DNA of 64,000 nt from Congeria kusceri (Eukaryota; Mollusca; Bivalvia; Myida; Dreissenidae), in NCBI GenBank assembly GCA_027627225.1, contig JAPFQT010000368.1, forward strand, positions 62,001-126,000, read 5' to 3'. A model generated the notes under the pieces. The model saw only the letters and a program-made list of their open reading frames with translations, searched no databases and was not told the origin of the DNA. The position numbers and the translations under genes are program-made. Below, in pieces: positions 19,349 to 32,302 of the stretch (its first letter is position 1; each line of letters begins with the position of its first letter).

Positions 19349-19412
19349 TAAATGCGGCTGATAATAAACAAAGAGATCCGAAGATGAACTGCATTAAGGT
19401 GGACATTGATGT
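19349..19412 (+). CDS. TOP2: TOP2 exon 4: N-box of ATPase
   Basis: Acceptor CCATTTTCAG, donor GT|GTAAGT, phase 1 in and 2 out. It codes VNAADNKQRDPKMNCIKVDI. NAADNKQRDPKM is the conserved N-box, whose Asn helps hold Mg-ATP. It matches animal TOP2. Confidence 0.95.
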
Positions 19413-19615
19413 GTAAGTATTTAATGTAGTTGTTAGGATCTGAAGACATTGTATAACAGGTTACGTTCAAATGACCTTCCCAACAATAAAATATCCGTTG
19501 GGTTAGTGCCCAATGAAATTGCTTTTTGCACAGCAAAGTTTGGCCATGGTTTTTGAAAAGTGATGCTTTTCCAGCTGATCCTCAGGAATGAATCATTCAC
19601 TGTTAATATTCACGT

Positions 19616-20335
19616 GGATAACAATGGATATAGTGGTTTATATGGCGCCTAAACATTCAAACTGGCATTAATTTCATGCATAGTTTTTGTGGTTTATATA
19701 TAAAGTTATACCACAACATTTTGAAGGCAACCATTTGATTGGCTCCTAAGAAGTCATCAGATCCAGTCAGCGGAAAATATAGAAGCGTCAGACTGGAGTT
19801 GATTTAAATGAGATTGCTTAGTAACACGGACTTATTAAGGGCGCTTGTTGTCAGTCCTCGTGCCTTAGTTACTGGTTTTGGGGAAAAAAGACAATATTGT
19901 TGTATGAAAACGTGCATGTTCTGGTCACATGATGAATTTCAAATACCGTAATTAATGTGAAATTATAAGTAGCATGAGAGGAAGTTCCCACTTAAAAATG
20001 TTTAGAATATTATTTGTAATGCCCATCATACTCCCCGAAATCAGCTGCAACGCATGAACCCACCAACCCAAAATCGGCCGCATCGCGGGACCCAACCTTT
20101 CTGAAATAAGTTGCGACGTTCGAAATCATGGCCACGATCATATCGGCAGTATCGCTTTAACTACTGCCCTTTATCGCTTAAACTACCTAGCCGTTTGCCC
20201 GAACGGCACCTCTCTTTGCATTATCTTTAATTTGGGAATTCTTACTTTTATAAGACTGAAACTGTTAAAATATTTTCCCTACTAAAATCGAAATAACCGT
20301 GGTTTCTTCATTGAATAAAAAACGTGTTTACTAAC
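19616..20335. repeat. Dispersed repeat B, copy 2
   Basis: Second copy of the element at 15057-15780, same orientation, with small indels. It lies in intron 4. The two copies share both ends, which supports a single mobile unit. Confidence 0.75.
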
Positions 20336-21569
20336 TTTGGAGGCAGTGTACATCAAAATACTAGGCTGCATTTTTTATGGAATTAATTTTCAATCATGCA
20401 TGGTTTTGTTGAAAAGCCTAGCCGTTTTTCTGCCTTGAAATTCTGTCATGACCGCTAGTTTTTTGTTGCTGTTTTTTTTTAAACTTTTTTTTACTTCATT
20501 TATTGTTTTCTGATGCGAAACAAAATCAATCGTTAATATCAGTTTCTGGAATATCCGGTTCTTGATCGACTGAAATATCATCCTGTATCTCCATGTAAAA
20601 AGCGATTTTTTATAAACGTGCGAGAAAATTATGTTGCCATGCACAAGGTCCACGCGCTTAATTGCAGTCTTCATGTAAACAAAATTAAGTTTGACGTCGT
20701 TAACGAAGTTTAATTGTGTTTTAAAACGAGGCTTTTACTACATGTACATTATTCGTTTGCATATTTTTTATTGTCAATTTGTGAAATGGTTAAGAAAATT
20801 ACCGGGATAAAATAAAACGGTAAATATAATAAATGTTTTTAAATCGCTGTTTTTTTTTCCCTGCAATGCTAGGATTTGTTGTCAGTCACTTGTTTAGATG
20901 TTAGTACTGTATAAACTCTGCCCTAAAAATTGCCATATTTGATTGGCTAATGAGATGGTTGTGGGCGGGACTACACAGTTCATTCACTTGTCAAGCACAT
21001 TGTTGGAAGTGAGACCTTATCGATCAATACGGCGTTAGTTTATGGCCCTGTTGTTAAAGATCGATGTAATAGATAAAGGGATTATGGGTTGTCGCTTTGA
21101 AAATTAAAGCATGTCGGGGTTATTTAAGCATGTTGGCAAATGACTAAATGCTTTGAAGGCATGTCGGGCCCGACAAGCAAAATAGGCCTGCGGGAAACCC
21201 TGCATATTTTCTTTGTTTACAAAGAAATGTTCATTAAATGTCAAAAATATAAAATGTATAATGATCATATATCTATAAAGTACCCGTTTGCTAATACCAA
21301 CATACTTTATTCTATTTTGAAGGGAATGTTGGGGGGGGGGGACCAATTCTTTCACACTTTCCATTTTCTAATAATTTGGGAAAGGTTTTTTTATCAGTTT
21401 AATGCTTCTAATAATTTTTTTGGTCATTGAATATTTGCAAACATATTTAATTATATATATTGAATTTTAAAAGTTATTGAACATTGTCCAGGTAAGAAGC
21501 ACCCTGATGTTTTGCGCTGTATCTTTCCGTAATGTTTTTATATGTACTGAAATACAAAGTTGATTCTAG
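20336..21569. other. Rest of intron 4, repeat D-like stretch near end
   Basis: Mostly AT-rich sequence without a credible gene. About 21310-21530 (G-run, then GTCATTGAATATTTGCAAAC) is related to repeats at 26640-26895 and 52870-53155. Confidence 0.45.
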
Positions 21570-21715
21570 TGAGAACAACAAGATCCGTATCTGGAACAAC
21601 GGCAAGGGGATCCCTGTCGTAGAACACAAAGAGCACCAGATGTTTGTACCCACGATGATCTTCGGCCATCTTCTAACCTCCAGTAACTACGACGATACTG
21701 AAAAGAAAGTTACAG
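21570..21715 (+). CDS. TOP2: TOP2 exon 5: ATPase domain, NNGKGIP motif
   Basis: Acceptor TGATTCTAG, donor ACAG|GTACGT, phase 2 in and 1 out. It codes ENNKIRIWNNGKGIPVVEH, MFVPTMIFGHLLTSSNYDD and EKKVT. IWNNGKGIP is the conserved GHKL motif at the nucleotide pocket. The acceptor tract is short and followed by an extra AG, but only this join keeps phase and homology. Confidence 0.94.
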
Positions 21716-22258
21716 GTACGTTGGTAAACTTGGTATGGTGGTTTGTTATACTCAGTGGAGACAACATTTCATTTTGTGAAGAATTTTCTTGATCTTCTAA
21801 TTTTGGAAAATATATTTTAATAGTTTATTTACTTGTTATATCAAAAAATCTATACATTTGTCATATTGTTCTTATTTATATGGTATCTCTTTTTTATCAC
21901 AAACATTTAAATTGTGCCAGAAAATACACATAATTGTTTGAGGCAATAATATTGACATAATTATTTTAACTATTGTTTGTCATTTATATCTTGCTTTTGA
22001 AAATTCATAAGAGTTAACCAGTATAAACTTCAATGAATAGAGGGCTGTTTTTTAGAGGAAGAGGATGGGGCCAAGACCCTAGATTTTTGGTGAAAATCTT
22101 CACACAAAATAGTAAAGGGGGTGCCAAAAATCCAGGGGTTAAGGAAACCTTTGAAGAAAATTGCATGATTTTAAAGAATTTGTGTTGCTTATATTTGACA
22201 CCTGCGATGTAGGGTAAGAGAGCCCTGGAATTTCACTTGTTAAAAATATTTTCGCCAG
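21716..22258. other. Intron 5, nothing recognised
   Basis: AT-rich intron of about 540 bases. I see no repeat, ORF or RNA gene in it. Confidence 0.5.
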
Positions 22259-22356
22259 GTGGTCGCAACGGGTATGGTGCCAAGCTGTGTAACATCTTTA
22301 GCAACAAGTTTGTGGTGGAAACTTGCAGTAATGACTTCAATAAATCTTTCAGACAG
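22259..22356 (+). CDS. TOP2: TOP2 exon 6: ATP-binding G-loop
   Basis: Acceptor TTCGCCAG, donor CAG|GTATTC, phase 1 to 0. It codes GGRNGYGAKLCNIFSNKFVV and ETCSNDFNKSFRQ. GRNGYGAK is the glycine-rich loop that wraps the ATP phosphates. All key residues are kept. Confidence 0.96.
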
Positions 22357-22499
22357 GTATTCACTGGTTTGAATCATTTTGCAGTGGTTTTTAGCTCAAC
22401 TATTCGAAGAATATGTGAGCTTTCCTACTACCCCCGGCGTCCGCGTCTGAATTTGGTTAAGGTTTTTATTCATAAGTCTTGTAACTTCAAAACTACATA

Positions 22500-23460
22500 G
22501 TTTTATTCACTTGAAACTTGGAATATAGCCTTGTCATCAACTCCAGTGTCAGAGGAAACATTCCCCATAACTCTGTTTTGTATTTTGACAGAGTTATGCC
22601 CCTTTCTCACTTAGATTTTCTGGCTAAAGTTTATATTCAAAAGTTTTGTAACTTGACGACTACATAAGTTATTCACTTGAAATTAAGAACTAACCTTTGT
22701 CATCAACTCCAGTATCAAGGGCAACATTCTCTTTAACACTGTTTTGTATTTTGACAGAGTTATGCCCCTTTTTCACATTGATTTTCTGGTTAAAGTTTAT
22801 ATTCAAAAGTTTTGTAACTGCAATACTACAAAAGCTGTTCACTTGAAACTTGGAATATACCTTTGTCATCAACTCCAGTATCAGGGTGAACATTCCCCAT
22901 ATATCTGTTTTGTATTTTGACAGAGTTATGCCCCTTTTGCACATAGATTTTCTGGTTAAAGTTTATATTCAAAAGTTTTGTAACTTAAAAACTGCATAAG
23001 TTATTCACTTGAAACGTGCAACTAGCCTTTGTCATCAACTCTAGTATCAGGGGCAACATTACACATAACTATTTTGTATTTTGACAGAGTTATTCCCCCT
23101 TTTCACTTAGATTTTCTGTTTAAAGTTTATATTCAAAGTTTTGTAACTTTTAAACTACATTAAGTTATTCACTTGAAACTTGGAACTAACCTTTGTCATC
23201 AACTCTAGTATCAGGGTCAACATTACCCATAACTCTGTTTTGTATTTTGACAGAGTTATGCCCCTTATTCACATAGATTTTCTGGTTGAAGTTTATATTC
23301 AACAGTTTTGTGACTTCAAAACTGCATAAGTTGTTCACTTCAAACTTGGAACTAACCTTTGTCATCAACTCTAGTATCAGGGGCAACATTACCCATAACT
23401 CTGTTTTGTATTTTGACAGAGTTAGCCGACTTTTTGCATAGACTTTCCCAAAAATTTATA
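22500..23460 (+). repeat. About 165-bp intronic satellite, six copies
   Basis: TTTTGACAGAGTTATGCCCC recurs at roughly 165-base spacing (near 22588, 22754, 22919, 23079, 23248, 23418) within a larger imperfect unit containing TTCACTTGAAACTTGGAA and TTTGTCATCAACTC. It fills most of intron 6. Small apparent ORFs here are repeat translations. Confidence 0.85.
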
Positions 23461-23813
23461 AACTATACAAGGCTTTACTTGGAAGTTTTGTATTTTAACA
23501 AATTTATGCCCCTTCCACTATCCAAAATACGTACCAACTGAAATGCTTCGAATAGTCGAGCGCACTGTCCTCTGACAGCTCTTGTTAATATGTAAACTGT
23601 ACGCACATTTATTTTGATTGGTCTAAATAATAAAGTGGCAAATTTTAGTGGCTTTCTTGGACCCAGCAAAAAAACTGAAATCATTATTTCATAATTTTTT
23701 TACTGTTCAAGATTTTAATTTAAGGTTTTACATCCTTCACTTGAACACTTCGGCTCTTCTATGGAAACCAAAATTAATGCCACAAAAGTTTACATATTTC
23801 AATTCTCTTCTAG

Positions 23814-24026
23814 ACCTGGACAGACAATATGGGTAAAACCAAGCCCCCGACGTTGACAGATGCTAAAGATGACGATTTCACCGCCATCACGTTCTACCCC
23901 GATCTCAGCAAATTCAAAATGGCTGCCCTAGATAAAGATCATGTCGATCTGTTCACAAGACGAGCCTTCGATATTGCTGCCTCATCGAAAGATGTGAAAG
24001 TCATTTTGAATGGAAAACAGGTTCCT
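23814..24026 (+). CDS. TOP2: TOP2 exon 7: transition to transducer domain
   Basis: Acceptor TCTCTTCTAG, donor CCT|GTAGGT, phase 0-0, 71 codons. It codes TWTDNMGKTKPPTLTDAKDD, ITFYPDLSKFKMAALDKDHV and DIAASSKDVKVILNGKQVP. The donor is the GT inside CCTGTAGGT, because the next exon begins V-K-N-F-K and human TOP2 reads LPVKGF there. Confidence 0.95.
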
Positions 24027-24654
24027 GTAGGTGTAGTTGTAGATTTCTTCATTAGTGATTAGAAATAATAAAGGATCCATGGGTTTCATTAAGACCCGTG
24101 AGTAGGGTAAATCACCCAGCTATTTTGCCTTTATTACCGACTATTTTTTGCAAAATCATGACCCCCCCCCCCCCCCCCCTTCAAGAAGTATCCTTTTACA
24201 CCAAAACTTAATAAAACCCCTGAAATAGTAGCCAAAATATTTGATTGGGCAAAAAATGCCTGTCTATTTGAAATATTTTTCTTCCAAGTATGTGAAAATA
24301 TGCCTCAATTTCAAATAATGTCATTAATTATTTTTTATTAAAAACAGAAGCTTTATTTATTCACTATTATTTAAAGAATAAAACCATTTAATACAAAGTA
24401 AACATTAATTGAACAGCACAAAAGGTTAATGGTTTCCAGTCCTGGGCCGTGCAAACAAACAGGTTCTTAGACTTGAGAAAAAAAAAAAATTCTTAAAACT
24501 GTTATGTTCTAAAATCGGCGTTAATTTGAATCTCACTCGGTATTCACTATATCTTATGGTATCATTCTTTATTTCGAACAATTTGTTAATGACATAAGTG
24601 ACATAGGAACCATCATATTGGCAAACGCACTATGATTTTTTCTGGAATCTAAAT
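24027..24654. other. Intron 7 left part, poly-C tract
   Basis: A run of about 19 C lies at 24161-24180. The remainder is AT-rich with nothing recognised. Confidence 0.5.
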
Positions 24655-24911
24655 GAGGCGCATTGTGGGACAACCGGACTTAATGCATGTGCGTAAAGTG
24701 TCGTCCCAGATCAGCCTGTGCAGTCCGCACAGGCTAATATGGGACGACACTTTCCGCTTTTAAGGTATTTTCTGTTTCAAGTTTCTTCTAAACATAAATC
24801 CACTGTAGGCGGAAAGTGCCGTCCTGGATTAGCCTGTGCGGACTGCACAGGCTAATCTGGGACAACACTTTACGCACATGCATTAAGACCAGTTTTCTCA
24901 CGACACGCCTC
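24655..24911. mobile_element. Palindromic foldback element P, copy 1
   Basis: It starts GAGGCGCATTGTGGGACAAC and ends in the inverse ...CACGCCTC. Each arm holds TTAATGCATGTGCGTAAAGT and an inner hairpin (AGCCTGTGCAG TCCGCACAGGCT). Near-identical copies are at 27263-27520 and 55883-56112. About 257 bp, non-coding, a MITE-like structure. Confidence 0.88.
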
Positions 24912-24976
24912 GTCTGTTCTTTTAAGTCTAACAATGGGTTTGTGAATACAGGCCATGATGTTTCGTGTGTTTTCAG

Positions 24977-25150
24977 GTTAAGAACTTCAAAGACTATGTG
25001 AACCTGTTTATCAAGGATAAGGTGGACGATGTTGGCGCACCAATAAAGCTCGTGCATGAGGTCGTTAACGATCGCTGGGAGGTGGCCGTCGCCATTAGCG
25101 ACAAGGGGTTCCAGCAGGCCAGCTTTGTCAACAGCATCGCCACCACAAAG
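24977..25150 (+). CDS. TOP2: TOP2 exon 8: transducer domain
   Basis: Acceptor GTGTTTTCAG, donor AAG|GTAGGG, phase 0-0, 58 codons. It codes VKNFKDYVNLFIKDKVDDVG, RWEVAVAISDKGFQQASFV and NSIATTK. The segment lies in the transducer, which couples ATP hydrolysis to gate opening. Confidence 0.96.
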
Positions 25151-25491
25151 GTAGGGGTTCGGGCAGGGCTGGAATTTAAAGCAGCAGTCCTGAAATATCT
25201 TCAAAATAATACAGATTCTGTTAAAACGCTTTTGTGTGTTGCACATGGAACCAAATTGTCAAAAATGAAAAATGTAATTTTTGCATGTACACATGTGTAA
25301 CTGAAGTGATTTTTAAAGCCAATTTGAGGCTGAAATAAAGCAAAATGTATCCAGATCTAGATTCTATATATTTGATAATTTCCCCCAAACATCTTAAAAA
25401 TGTTCCCGTTGGTGTCTTGTATGATAAGGAAACCGAATGACAAGTATTCAGGGTTGTCATTATTAACCAATTGCTGAGCAAGCTCATCCTT

Positions 25492-25650
25492 TAAAATTGT
25501 GAGAAAATAGGTCATTGTTTAAAATCGTGAGAAAATAGTCATTGTTTAAAATCGTGAGAAAATAGGTCATTGTTTAAAATCGTGAGAAAATAGGTCATTG
25601 TTTAAAATCGTGAGAAAATAGGTCATTGTTTAAAATCGTGAGAAAATTTG
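25492..25650 (+). repeat. 28-bp minisatellite, five to six copies
   Basis: AAAATCGTGAGAAAATAGGT + CATTGTTT repeated in tandem in intron 8. Copies are nearly identical. Confidence 0.9.
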
Positions 25651-25723
25651 TGTTCAGGAACTTTAAAATTGCAATTGGTTCTATCACAATAGGGCCCCCT
25701 AGACCCCTGACCAAATCTCTTAG

Positions 25724-26104
25724 CAGTGTTTTTTTTTATGGCCAATTTGGGGCCGAAATTCGGCCCCATTCCGCTGCTACAAAAGTATATATTTTCCCTT
25801 ATATTAACCTTAAAATTCCCCTCGGAATGTAAGCTTTATTTTGAAAAAAACTAGACCAAAATTGGACAAAAATTGACTAAGATAGAGGAATTTTCGTAAA
25901 TAATCCCAGCAAGTTTCTTTATCAAACCAAGTTTGTGCATAATCTAACTTATCATTTGTAGCAAAACAATTGATCAATGTTTTATAACAAAGTATAATAT
26001 AAAAATGTTATAATGCTCTTCCACCCAAAAAATTCCCTTTTGCGAAAAAATCCACGCCTAAAGGGCCCCGCGTCCTTTCCCCCAAAGGTTAAAAAAAAAC
26101 ACTG
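25724..26104. mobile_element. Complete MITE of CAGTGTTTTTTT family with 5-bp target duplication
   Basis: Ends are CAGTGTTTTTTTTT and AAAAAAAAACACTG. CTTAG flanks both sides (25719-25723 and 26105-26109). The interior carries GGGGCCGAAATTCGGCCCC and AAAGGGCCCCGCGTCC. It is 381 bp without coding capacity and the best-preserved copy of a family also seen near 14.3, 18.8, 36.3, 37.8, 52.4 and 60.0/61.0 kb. Confidence 0.87.
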
Positions 26105-26242
26105 CTTAGTTTTAGATAAAAACGCTTGACAACCCCGAGTATTGGAAATAGATTTTCCCCTTCCTAAGGACCATTTCGCCAAAGGCTGGAAAAACACACA
26201 CACATTAAACTTGCTTATAACGAATGCTACTTACTCTTTCAG

Positions 26243-26344
26243 GGAGGCCGACACATTGATCATGTTGCAGACCAGCTAGTTAAAAAGCTGATGGAGATTG
26301 TGACGAAGAAAAACAAGGGAGGGGTGGCCGTCAGACCTTTCCAG
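26243..26344 (+). CDS. TOP2: TOP2 exon 9: end of ATPase/transducer
   Basis: Acceptor TACTCTTTCAG, donor CAG|GTAAGG, phase 0-0, 34 codons. It codes GGRHIDHVADQLVKKLMEIV and TKKNKGGVAVRPFQ, matching the conserved GGRHVDYV and KKKNKGG stretches of human TOP2. Confidence 0.96.
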
Positions 26345-26639
26345 GTAAGGGCAGGTAACACATTTCAGGGATTTCAAAGGTATTTTATTTAAGGATTTAA
26401 CAATGAATAGCAATAAATACATAAATAACACATTTGAAAGTAGATTCTGAGGTTTAGCCATGTTTGTTTGGAGGCTGATCTAAAAGTTGAAACTTATTGT
26501 TGATATTGTAAATATGCTCTTCTATACAAAATACAATGTTGATATTGTGAATTGATATTGATACGTAACGTCCTCTTAAACAAATTACAATGTTAATATT
26601 GTGAATAGTAGGGAAAGATCTAGGATCATTCAAGGTACA

Positions 26640-26895
26640 GGGTGCTGCCAAAAAGAAGCAGGGTGGAAAGCAGGACCAGTTTGTTGACTTTCTCTAATAA
26701 TTTGCTAAATCCAGGGTTTTCATGAGTCTAACGCTTCTGATTATGGTTTTTAAGCATAGTCTATTCATTTTTCATTGAATATTTGCACAAATATATTGAA
26801 TTTCAAAAGATTTTGAACATTTCTATGTTGACCAGCCCAGAGGGGGGTGGGGGGACACCCTGCTATTTCGCTCCAGATCTTTCCCTAATTGAATA
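26640..26895. repeat. Dispersed repeat D, copy 1
   Basis: Related to 52870-53155 (shared GCAGGGTG, CATTGAATATTTGCA-like and AGCCCAGAGGGG followed by a G-run and a CAGATCTTTC-like end) and more weakly to 21310-21530. Non-coding. No clear termini. Confidence 0.6.
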
Positions 26896-27262
26896 ACCCT
26901 TCCATGCACAATACCAGTCTTCACGCTAAACCGCTAGCCCAAAGCCCGTGAAATTGAATGTGGGCTCGTAGCAGGGCTCTTTTTCACCATTTTGGGAACA
27001 TGACCTATACCCATGAAATTGAGACTTGTAGCGTCAATTCACCTAAAACGGGGATAAATTATATTTGTTTGATTAATGAAACTTAAATAATTATACTAGA
27101 TGAACTACATAAATTAGAATGTCCTTAACAAAAAACAAATTAGTAAAATGGTTATACAACTTCAATAGTCTTTATTTCTTCACTGAACACCTTTTTTCCA
27201 AACATCTGAAAATTAAACCATCATTTGGGAATTTTGGAACTGAATTTGGGAAAAAGATACGT

Positions 27263-27520
27263 GGCGCGTCGTGAGAAAACCGGTCTTAATGCATGTGCGT
27301 AAAGTGTCGTCCCGGATTAGCCTGTGCAGTCCGCACAGGCTAATCCGGGACGGCAGTTTCCGCCTACAGTGTATTTATGTTTAGAAGAGACTTCCATGAA
27401 ACAGAAAATACCACAAAAGCGGAAAGTGCCGTTACGGATTAGCCTGTGCGGACTGCACAGGCTAATCCGGGACGACACTTTACGCACATGCATTAAGTCC
27501 GGTTTTCCAACGACGCGTCT
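27263..27520. mobile_element. Palindromic foldback element P, copy 2
   Basis: Same arms and inner hairpins as 24655-24911, with borders GGCGCGTCGTGAG and CAACGACGCGTC. It lies in intron 9. Confidence 0.88.
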
Positions 27521-28089
27521 CATACTTTTTTGCCATTGGGAATATGACCCAATAACGGCCAAAAAATTGGCCAAAAAAAAGCCCTGCGTAGAAATTCTAA
27601 ACTTTACATAGACGGGCTAGTAGGATATTTATCAGTTCACTGTTATGAATAAGAATCGGGCTAGTGCTTCAAAAAGTTTTGCTTCAAGACTGAAATACAA
27701 TGTTGATATTGTGAATATGCCCTTCTATACACGTTACAGGCCTCTTTCTATTAGCCTCACGGATCAGAATATCTGACCCATTCCCTATGCAAAATATGGC
27801 TGTCTTTTCCCAATTCAAAAAATAAATTCCGCATCCGCTACAAAATATTGTTTGAAATTTATAACATCAGTGAAGAAAAATTACATCAAGAAATGTTTAA
27901 GGAGCAAAAACATTTTTTTAAATCTCATAGACATTATGACATGTACAGCAATTTTATCAATTAATCAATGAAAATTGATAATGACAACAAGATTTATCTG
28001 AACATTCTTTTCCCAATTTGGCAAATTTTACGTTGAGAAATTCCCAATTTCAAGCCAGGTACTTAATCCCTAAAAGTCAGAAAAAAGGC

Positions 28090-28200
28090 CTGAATTACAA
28101 TGTTTAAATTGTAAATACGCCTTTCTATACAAAATACAGTGTTTAAATTGTGAATACGCCTTCTATGCAAATTACAATGTTTAAATTGTGAATTTCCCCC
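28090..28200 (+). repeat. About 40-bp imperfect repeats next to exon 10 acceptor
   Basis: TACAATGTTTAAATTGTGAAT followed by a short CGCCTTCTATAC-type segment occurs three times just before the exon 10 acceptor. Earlier diverged copies (AATGTTGATATTGTGAAT) are scattered at 26490-26610 and 27700. Unlike the junction arrays elsewhere, no exon sequence is included. Confidence 0.7.
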
Positions 28201-28205
28201 CGCAG

Positions 28206-28343
28206 GTGAAAAACCATCTCTGGCTGTTTGTGAACTGCCTCATTGAGAACCCCTCGTTCGACTCCCAGACCAAGGAAAACATGACCCTGCAAGCCAAGTC
28301 CTTTGGCTCCAAGTGTACCCTCACTGACAAATTCATCGCACAG
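28206..28343 (+). CDS. TOP2: TOP2 exon 10: QTK loop
   Basis: Acceptor TTCCCCCCGCAG, donor CAG|GTTAGT, phase 0-0, 46 codons. It codes VKNHLWLFVNCLIENPSFDS, QTKENMTLQAKSFGSKCTLT and DKFIAQ. The Lys of QTK contacts ATP gamma-phosphate in the family. Confidence 0.97.
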
Positions 28344-31300
28344 GTTAGTATTGATTACCAAAGTCAGATCTTTCATGATCACCTAGTTCCGATCTTTACA
28401 GTTTACGATTGCTAAGTCGATCCATAGTTTAGATCATATTATTAGATCTTCATTCAACATTCCCAAGATGGTAAGCTTAATCTTTAGTCAAAATTAATAC
28501 AGTATAGATCTTACAGTAAGCTTCTTAGCTACCGAAATGAGTGATATGAAATCCAGAGAGCTCGAAAGTTTATCAGCTCTATTTCAACTATTCATTTATA
28601 CATTATCGGGCTGTCCAGCAGGCCCTACTTTTCCTACTTTTTTACCTTTTCCCTACTTTTTCTTCAAAATTCCTTATTATCCCTACTTTTTATTTGCCAA
28701 AATGTTTTTTTCGTAAAATCACATTAATTTTAATCTTTAATCCTGTTGAATTATTAATTATTGTGAATATTTGAGTTTGTAACTGTCTTTATGACTGTCT
28801 TTATGTGGAATTTACCTATCTTAAATATATTTTAGACCTCTGTATGTGACAGTCACCACTAATTTAGAGGACGTATGGAGTGCTTCATGCATGCGCCTTT
28901 TGTGTGTTGGAGATAACCTGACCAATCTACAACAGGGTTGCCACTTAACTGGAAAAGTCAGGGATTTTTGTTTTTTTCATGGCCAGTAGAATGTTCAGTG
29001 GTTATGGCAGTCTTCAAGCAGTATTTATAAGTATTTCCAAAATATTTTGGTGTGATTGTGTATAAACATAATTTAAATATGTTTTAATCAATTTTGTTTC
29101 TATGTCAACTATAGATTTTTGAAAACTGAATGGCTTTGCAACCCGTGCCTGCAGTGCAAACTCATCCGATACTTTTCTTGCTTCGTAGAGGCGCCTGGGA
29201 TGCAAATGCAGTTGCAGTGCGTTCATGCCGTACTCAATATTTCAAAAAGTGTTGACATCTTTCAGAGGCAGTGCAGAAATCAATAGATGCAGAAACCTGA
29301 AATTTACTCATTTTTGTCTCAAGCAATCTGCAAATCTATCATTTTGATGCGGTTGTTCTCCGTTTGCCAACTTCAAAAGCACTAGAAAACAATAATTTTA
29401 TCATACTAATAGTGTTTTGTGCAAAGTTCTTGATCTTTATTAACACAAGCTACCATTCGCATATCATTTTTATATACACACAGCAAATATGCAGAAACAA
29501 AATCCTTGTGATTTCAATATTTTAAATTGATATCTTCATTTTGACCCCTCAACACTTAAGTAAAGAGTTATTTGACTTTTGGTTTTCAAAATCTACAGAA
29601 ATCACTGCACATGCTTACTCTACTGTGTGTTATTAAGTCAATAAGTTATCAAACCGATGATGAAATGGATTTATATATTATAAATCAAATAAGCATGTTT
29701 CTACATGTTTATTCAGGTTTCACTTACTAATAGAGAAATAAGAAAAAGATCTATATTCTGGATTAAATTTTTGTTTCAAAATTTAGTAAACAGACAATAT
29801 TTAATGATGTTGACTGACTGGGTAGGAAAGGACAAATGTCAAAAAAACATATTTTCTTGAGTGTAGTGGAGGGATTTTGCTTACGGGGAAGCGGGCTCTT
29901 AGAAGCCATGCCAAAGGACAGAAGCACTTCCACTAGTTCAAAGGTGAAAACAGTGAAGAACATTCTTTCTGCCTTTGTAAATGATATTAACCCTATTAGC
30001 ACCCATGTTGTCGAACCGACAGCAGAGTTATATATGTGAATATGTGTGTTTATAGCCAAGTCCAGTCTAGTCATTTATCATCACTGACTAATATCATCAT
30101 ATTTTCTCTAATATATTTTTGGTATTTGTTAATGAAAGTTTGATATATCTGAACAGAAACAAGAAATGTCTTTAAAAAAGACAATCGGCATTGAAATTAA
30201 TATTTAGATGTCATTTTTTACCCGAAACATAATACAAGAGGGACAAGATGCTCGGTTCCGTGACTTCTCGGACCCCAGTTTTTTTTGGTCTCCACTAAGG
30301 AGACTTCTCGGACTGTAGATTTTTCGGACACCTTAAGAAAACTTATCGGACCCAAAATTAATTTGAAATAAACTCAAACATTATTTATATGTGTACCGTG
30401 AATAAACCGATCATACCTTCCATGTTTTCGACGGTGATTAATGAATAACCTAAATGCTAGTAATTTATGTTACTGTAATTGTTACATGAATTTGTCAGGT
30501 ATTTAACAAATTAGCATGGTCAGAAAATAATTGCGGGAATGAATGAAAATTATTATATATCAAACCAGTGTACGTTATGTTAAATAATATACTATACATA
30601 TCATTAGTTTTGCAAACAGTGTATTCATGCTACGCAAATGAAGTAAAAGTAACTTGCACAACATTTCGACGTACTAGTATTATGAGACTTCTTTCACCAC
30701 ATTTTATTTATAGAAAAATGTTAAATATTTTAGATATTGAATAACATCTACTGGAGAAGTTGATAGAAAGGTGCAATTATAAATAATTCTTAATAAAACG
30801 CAACCACAATGTAAATATAAATTAACATGCACAGTAAGTTTATAAATATAAATTTCCCATTTATTATAATTCTCGGGTTTATAATTCTCTGGGCGCTAAT
30901 TGATGAATGTATATTAGCACAGCTATAACGCGCGCTATTTTTACAATGATGCAACCCTTTCTCTTGAGTGTGTTCAATACGCTATAATAGACCATTGCAT
31001 ACCACAGCCCCCAGTGACTTAAACCAGTCTGTAGAAAGTACCTAATTAACGTCAACATCAGTAATCCAATCTTACACAAAGAGCACATGATGGTGGAGCT
31101 CGTGATGTGTGTGTGACGTTTGATGAATTAGAATAGCAATTTATCCATTAACTGGGCAACACTGAAAAGGGAGGAGTCCAAACTGTTCATGGCAAAGCCT
31201 GGTACAATGTCGGATAAGTTTCCTTGCACAATTCTGTAAAAATGAAATGCCTCGTTGCCTAACGCAGGCAAAAATATAAATTAACTTTGTTTGCCATTGC

Positions 31301-32290
31301 CTACCTACCCGACGAAACGGGCCCTACTCAAACGTTTTTTTCTTCGTTAAATCGAACCAGTTTTTTTTTGTTTTTTTTCCGAATATTCTATTTTTTCTTT
31401 GGGTTAAATGAAAGCTCACTCTTCTTTCATTTCTGTAGTTTTCCATTGGGTTAATAAATTAACTGTATCAGCTTAACCCCTGCTTATAATTGGCCGTATC
31501 AAAATGCAATTCTAATAATGTTTTATCAAACCTGTGAAACAACGGGCAGTTTGTCAGCATTCATTGTCTAATTAAAGATTTTGCTAACAAGCTCTCGTTA
31601 TATCAACAGGCACTGGATTGTATTATTGAAAGCACTGTCTGTGTTATATGTTACATTTTGACACTAAATGGATCATTAATAAATTTACTCTTTTTTAGGA
31701 AAAAAAAGCCTAGCTACCCATTACCAGCAACCTTGGGTAGGCAGTGGCAAGCAAACAATTGTTTAAGGTTGGCCTCACTACAAAGTTTCTGTTTGGCTCA
31801 ATTATTCTATAAGGGTGTATAATTTTGTTCTGTTTTCTGTTAACATTCCCAGTATAGGCAAATTCTTTACAAATATCCCATGTAACGAAAGTGTTCATAA
31901 CATGTGTAATAGGCAAAAAATGTGTTACTGTATGATTATTAGAAATCTTGTTCGTTATTTTGCCTTCGTTACGTACAATAATGACATTACTTTAATGTTT
32001 ACTTAAAAAAAAAAGTATTTAGCCTTAGGCAAGTGAGTTGTATTTTTGAGATTTACAGTGAGTTATCTTCCCAATGCAGGTGTGGTATTACTGTGTTGGT
32101 GCCAAGACATGTAATAGTGACCAAAATGTTTGATATTACAAGAATACCAGTTAATTTTGAAATATTTCCTTGAGAAACTGTAAAGATATGCTTTATTTTC
32201 AAATATTTTCAGTAGCCAATTAGAAATATTGGTAGTCGGTGGCTGTTTTGTCTACTGGTAGCACTTACATAGTATTGTAGGAGCATCCAG
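28344..32290. other. Intron 10 left 4 kb, no recognised gene
   Basis: AT-rich DNA with small unconvincing ORFs (e.g. 29836-30039). A tract rich in CCCTACTTTTT near 28620-28690 is of uncertain origin. I could not assign a transposon or RNA to it. Confidence 0.45.
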
Positions 32291-32302
32291 TTGTGATATA
32301 CT

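Noticed and set aside
29836..30039. 67-codon frame in intron 10
   Set aside because: No homology, no splice context, AT-rich intron DNA; likely chance.
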